Positions 60,129 to 64,000 of a stretch of DNA of 64,000 nt are shown in pieces. The notes under the pieces are model-generated. The model ran no database searches. It saw only the letters and a list, made by a program, of their open reading frames with translations, and was not told the origin of the DNA. Within the stretch, counting starts at the first letter, position 1. Every line of letters starts with the position of its first letter. Source of the DNA: Selenomonas dianae (GTDB lineage Bacteria > Bacillota > Negativicutes > Selenomonadales > Selenomonadaceae); assembly GCF_030644225.1 (NCBI RefSeq), contig NZ_CP128650.1:2098001-2162000 (forward strand), read 5' to 3'. A program made the translations under genes and the position numbers.

Positions 60129-63100
60129 TCAGTCGAGGCGCACTCCCTCGATGCTAATATCGCGTGCCGCCGCAAAGCGATAGATGCCAAGCGTTGCCGT
60201 CGGGACGGGACGCGGCAAGCCGAAGACATAGACCTCCTGCCCGAAGCCCATATCAAAACGCGGCGCGGCATCCTGCACGAGCGAGGCGAGAAGTCCGCCC
60301 GGCAGTGCTGCGGCATGGATGGTGAAGGCAGTCGCGTTGCCCGCCGCCTGCCCAATGCGGTAGTTGCCGACGACGCCGTCGCTCGTGCTGCCAATGCGCC
60401 CTGTGAGCCCATAGCTGCCCGGCGTATCGGTATTCGTCAGCGTCGTGCCAAATGTGATGCCGTCCGTACCGAATACGCGCTCGTCCTCGCCGTCCGCGAA
60501 GCCCTCCGCACGCCCCGTAAAGGAGGGCAGCGCCTCGCCCTGCACAATGCTCTGCGCGTCGGCAGTCAGCGTGAGGTCGCGGTGCGTGATTGTGCCCGTG
60601 CCTGTGAGCGTATCTGTGCTCAGACGATAGTTCCCCGCGCCCGCACCCGTGAGCGTCAGCCCCGTAAAGTTCACGGTTTTGCCCGTGCCCGCATTCTTGT
60701 CCGTGTATGTCCCCGCGCCCGTGATTGTGATTCCTGCGCCCTCACCGTCTGCAAAATTCGTGAGGGTGTAGTTCGTCCCCTTCGTGAGCGACTGCGTGAC
60801 GTTTGCATTCCCGTCATACGTCTTGTCAAAGCGCGCGCCGCTCGTGAGTGCGAGATTCAGCTGCTTCGGCGAAATCGTTCCCGTACCCGTGAGCGCGGTC
60901 TTGTTCAGCACATAGTTCCCCGCGCCCGTGCCCGTGAGCGTCAGCCCGCCAAAGGTCACGGCTTTGTTTGCGGCGGCATTCTTGTCGGCATATTTTCCTG
61001 TGACGGTATCAAGTTCGATGCCCGCGCCCTCGCCCGTGACAAAGCCGTTGAGATTGTAGTTCGTCCCCTTCGTGAGCGTCTGCGTGACGTTCGCCGTGCC
61101 GTCGTACGTCTTGTCAAAGCGTGCGCCATTCGCGAGCGCGAGGTTCAGCTCCCTCGGCGTAATCCTGCCCGCGTTCTCAAAGGTCTTGTTCGCTGCAAGC
61201 GTATAGTTCGCCGCGCCCGAACCCGTGAGCGCGAGGTTCCTAAACGTGACGTTCTGCTGCGCGCCCGCCGCCTGTGCGTTCGCGGTCGCGTATGCGCCCT
61301 GTGCGGCGGATTCGTTCAGCGTGACAATGTCCGTGCCCTCGCCCTCGACCACGCCCGCAAGCCGATAGTTCGTACCGCGCACGAGGTTCTGCGTCACGGT
61401 CGCGTTGCCGTCGTATATCTTGGTGAACTGCGTGCCCGCCGTCCCTTCGAGCGTCAGCGTCTTCCTTGCGATGTCACCCGTTGTCGTGAGGGTGGTCGCA
61501 GAGAGGGAATAGTTCCCCGCGCCCGCCCCCGTGAGCGTCAGCCCGCCAAAGGTCACGGCTTTGCCCGTGCCCGCGTTCTTGTCCGCATATGTGCCTGTGA
61601 CAGGTGCAAGTGCGATGTCTGCGCCCTCGCCGCTTACGAAATTCGTGAGCGTATAGTTCCTGTCCTTCGTGAGCGACTGCGTGACGTTTGCCGTGCCGTC
61701 ATACATCTTGTCAAAGCGTGCGCCGCTCGTAAGTGCGAGATTCAGCTGCTTCGGCGAAATCGTGCCTATGCCCGTGAGCGAGGTCTTGTTCAGCACATAG
61801 TTCCCCGCGCCCGTGCCCGTGAGCGTCAGCCCGTCAAAGGTGACGGCTTTATCTCTGGCGGCATTCTTGTCGGCGTATTTTCCTGTGACGGCAGAGAGTT
61901 CGATGCCCGCGCCCTCGCCCGTGATAAAGCCCGTGAGGCTGTAGTTCCCATCCTTCGTGAGCGACTGCGCGACGTTCGCATTCCCATCGTAGGTCTTATC
62001 AAAGCGTGCGCCATTCGCGAGCGCGAGATTCAGCTCCTTCGGCGTGATCCTGTATGTGCTGCCGATGAGGTCATAGCCGAACGCATCACTGTAGATGCCG
62101 CTCGCATCGCGTGTACCGACATTCTTCTCAAGGGCAGTATCCGAAAGAATGTGCGCGTCCCCGTCCCCGAATGTTTTGCCGTCATAGACTTTCGCAAGGC
62201 GCTTCGTGCCCTTCATCAGTGCCGTGAGCATGGGCGTGGTCTTGCCCTCGTAGATGCGCCACGGCGTTCCCTTGCCGCCCTCGGTGGCGACGAGGGCGGT
62301 GCCGTTCGCGTCCTTCCAGTCCGTGTATGTCGCCGCCAGCTTCATATCCGCCTCGGCAGCAAATTTGACATCCGTCGTCACGTCAGCCCCATTGCTCGAT
62401 GCGCCGACTGCCTGCCCTGCGCTGCCCGACTTCCATACGGCATGGCGAATGCTGCCGCCGAGCGCCTGCCCCACAATGCCGCCGACCTTCTGATTCCCTG
62501 TGACCGTCCCCGTATTCCATGCATGCTGAAGGGTACTGTCATCTATCGCCCCCACAATGCCGCCGACCAGCTTACTCCCTGTGATAGTGCCCGTATTGCA
62601 GACATTCTGAATCTTAGCAGCCTCACTTGCATATCCCACAACACCGCCGGCGATCTGATCTGTCCCGCTGACTGCGCCCGTATTGCAGACATTCTGAATC
62701 TTAGCAGCCTCACTTGCATATCCCACAATGCCGCCGACGACCTGATCTCCATTGACCCTGCCGGCGTATGAGACGTTCCGAATCTCAGTGTCGTCCGCCC
62801 GTCCCACAATGCCGCCGACCACATAGTTCCCCTTCACATTGCCGTCCACGAGGGAGAGATTCTCAATGCGTGCCCCGCTGGCATAGCCAAACAGCCCTTG
62901 AAAATTCTCATGCGGACGATTGATATACAGCCCCCGCAGCGCGTGCCCCGCGCCGTCGAATCGTCCCGTAAATTGCGTGCTAAAATTTTCTCCAATCGGA
63001 AGGAAGCCCTCTATGCCATACACAGTACTGTTCCATGTATTTGTGACACCTGCGTCGATGTCGCCCGCGAGGATGTATCTGCCATCCAGCTTCGCATTCA

Positions 63101-63959
63101 TATTCTGCAGGTCGTAGACGGTATGCACGCGCATATAGTCATAGTCCGTATGCGCCGTGCCGCCGAGGTTCGCTACATCCCATCCGCGCGATTTTGCAGA
63201 TGCCTTGTGATGGTCGGCATTCGTGCTCGCGTAGTCGAAAACCTGATACGGCGTCGCTGCGCCGTTCACGTCGATGTTCTCCGTCGTTTTATGCCCGACA
63301 TCGTAGCCGATGTGCGGGGTGTTTTCACTGCGGATGGTGACCGCGTTGCCCGTGAGCGCCGTGCCGTCTGTGTTCTGTATGTCATCCGTATTGAGGACTT
63401 TGACGTTCTTGCCCTCGATGTAGAGTTTGCTCGCCTGCACCGTGCCAAGGTTCAGCACATTGCCGTACTGTGTGCTCGCTGAGAGTGGACTATTACCCCC
63501 CCATGATGTACCCGCCGCGCTTGCAACAGCGTCGACATTCGCCGTCGAGAGGTAGAGCGCACCCGTATTGACCTCGGAGCCTTTGGCGAAGAGGATGCCG
63601 TGCGGATTCACGAGATAGACGTTCCTGCCGCCCTCGATTGTGCCGTAGATGTTCGATGCGCCCTCGCCCGTGACGAGGTTCAGATAGTCGCGCTCCTGAT
63701 TGCCGCCGTCAAAGCGTACCTTCTCGCCCGAGTCGATGGAGAAGTCCTCCCAGCGGAGCACATTGTGCTCGGTCTTGCCCGTGATGTCCATAGTTGTGCC
63801 GCTCGTGGAGATATTCGCCTCCCCCGCATTTGTCGCGGCGTGTGCGCCCTCGATGGGCAGCGCGTACGCGTGCGGCACGGCAAACGGCGCGGCGATACTC
63901 CCCGCAACGAGCGCACAGAGGAGTGTGCGGCGCAGATGTGCATTTGATGAGGCTTTCAT
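60129..63959 (-). CDS. Filamentous hemagglutinin-type two-partner-secretion adhesin
   Basis: 1276 residues. Signal peptide 1-34 (...PHAYALPIEG). TPS secretion domain about 35-210 with the hallmark NVYLVNPHGILFAKGSEVNT (NPHGI at 118-122). Then at about 350-520 several GLUG repeats (VGGIVGYASEAAKIQNVCNT twice), then at about 590-1110 six YDG repeats (KVYDGK, FDKTYDG, FDKMYDG, FTKIYDG, FDKTYDG twice; ~95 residues each). The C-terminus has an MBG-like module (ADAQSIVQGEALPSFTGRAE) and ends without a membrane anchor. Exported through an outer-membrane TpsB partner that is not in the window. It is a likely adhesin for host or interspecies contact. Repeats near-identical at DNA level may recombine. 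AAAGGAAG ribosome site. Confidence 0.93.
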   Translation of the reverse strand: MKASSNAHLRRTLLCALVAGSIAAPFAVPHAYALPIEGAHAATNAGEANISTSGTTMDITGKTEHNVLRWEDFSIDSGEKVRFDGGNQERDYLNLVTGEGASNIYGTIEGGRNVYLVNPHGILFAKGSEVNTGALYLSTANVDAVASAAGTSWGGNSPLSASTQYGNVLNLGTVQASKLYIEGKNVKVLNTDDIQNTDGTALTGNAVTIRSENTPHIGYDVGHKTTENIDVNGAATPYQVFDYASTNADHHKASAKSRGWDVANLGGTAHTDYDYMRVHTVYDLQNMNAKLDGRYILAGDIDAGVTNTWNSTVYGIEGFLPIGENFSTQFTGRFDGAGHALRGLYINRPHENFQGLFGYASGARIENLSLVDGNVKGNYVVGGIVGRADDTEIRNVSYAGRVNGDQVVGGIVGYASEAAKIQNVCNTGAVSGTDQIAGGVVGYASEAAKIQNVCNTGTITGSKLVGGIVGAIDDSTLQHAWNTGTVTGNQKVGGIVGQALGGSIRHAVWKSGSAGQAVGASSNGADVTTDVKFAAEADMKLAATYTDWKDANGTALVATEGGKGTPWRIYEGKTTPMLTALMKGTKRLAKVYDGKTFGDGDAHILSDTALEKNVGTRDASGIYSDAFGYDLIGSTYRITPKELNLALANGARFDKTYDGNANVAQSLTKDGNYSLTGFITGEGAGIELSAVTGKYADKNAARDKAVTFDGLTLTGTGAGNYVLNKTSLTGIGTISPKQLNLALTSGARFDKMYDGTANVTQSLTKDRNYTLTNFVSGEGADIALAPVTGTYADKNAGTGKAVTFGGLTLTGAGAGNYSLSATTLTTTGDIARKTLTLEGTAGTQFTKIYDGNATVTQNLVRGTNYRLAGVVEGEGTDIVTLNESAAQGAYATANAQAAGAQQNVTFRNLALTGSGAANYTLAANKTFENAGRITPRELNLALANGARFDKTYDGTANVTQTLTKGTNYNLNGFVTGEGAGIELDTVTGKYADKNAAANKAVTFGGLTLTGTGAGNYVLNKTALTGTGTISPKQLNLALTSGARFDKTYDGNANVTQSLTKGTNYTLTNFADGEGAGITITGAGTYTDKNAGTGKTVNFTGLTLTGAGAGNYRLSTDTLTGTGTITHRDLTLTADAQSIVQGEALPSFTGRAEGFADGEDERVFGTDGITFGTTLTNTDTPGSYGLTGRIGSTSDGVVGNYRIGQAAGNATAFTIHAAALPGGLLASLVQDAAPRFDMGFGQEVYVFGLPRPVPTATLGIYRFAAARDISIEGVRLD

Positions 63960-64000
63960 ATTGCGACTTCCTTTCTCTATCCGAACCGATCATATTCCGT

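Noticed and set aside
60790-62040. Regular repeats that might be a CRISPR
   Set aside because: They are coding YDG modules inside one adhesin gene, spacing ~290 bp, no constant short repeat/spacer pattern. No CRISPR or cas gene found in the window.
60315-62771. 818-codon plus-strand frame opposite the adhesin
   Set aside because: Antisense frame of a GC-rich repetitive gene; repeats mirror the YDG modules.

Overview
The window looks like chromosomal DNA of a Selenomonas-type bacterium (Negativicutes: Firmicutes with an outer membrane). The evidence is GC-rich Firmicutes-type housekeeping genes (dgt-dnaG-rpoD, trmK, nif3, mtaB, yjfB) next to diderm features: two OmpM-like porins with an N-terminal SLH domain, a FhaB-type two-partner-secretion adhesin, sodium-pump decarboxylase subunits oadB/oadG, and a NirJ1/NirJ2 (Ahb-type) heme pathway. 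The genus is an inference from gene content.

Layout. 1-3.7 kb: 5' part of rpoB (minus strand, 3' end outside the window) with its own promoter and an attenuator-like leader. 3.8-4.4 kb: mobile debris (a 28-codon hydrophobic peptide, a MITE, an IS481-family end fragment). 4.4-7.8 kb: molybdate/tungstate-type ABC operon plus a DUF364 gene behind a structured leader. 8-15.7 kb: two FecBCD-type uptake systems around an SLH porin, again behind a long leader with an intrinsic terminator. 15.8-25 kb: LppM-like lipoprotein, DUF1963 protein, TAXI-type TRAP transporter with two tandem binding proteins, gamma carbonic anhydrase, a charged hypothetical protein and a candidate ncRNA. 25.3-26.4 kb: IS481-family element. 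26.6-29 kb: split HMA domain plus P1B ATPase, then a type I toxin-antitoxin-like locus. 29-32.2 kb: two radical-SAM heme genes with a TetR gene. 32.3-35.6 kb: tRNA-Arg, mtaB, motility-type genes. 35.6-39.7 kb: hicB with a MITE-broken hicA, second SLH porin, YoeB/RelB-type pair, Rpn-type nuclease. 39.7-45.3 kb: corrinoid-type ABC transporter with cbiL, oadB/oadG, glutaredoxin. 45.4-58.2 kb: hemW-lepA, nif3-trmK, tRNA-Asn, a second type I toxin locus, two tandem rpoD genes, dnaG, dgt, uspA, radC-maf. 58.4-64 kb: NhaD/ArsB-like transporter and the large adhesin.

Themes. Metal and tetrapyrrole handling dominates: Mo/W, Fe-siderophore-type and corrinoid uptake, siroheme-to-heme enzymes, heavy-metal efflux. 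The intergenic space carries two repeat families. One is a ~161-bp MITE (six full copies plus fragments) making 4-bp AT-rich target duplications; it broke hicA and inserted into a copy of the second family. That second family is a ~139-bp element (five copies) that folds into one long hairpin whose stems covary between copies. It is the most interesting unexplained structure here.
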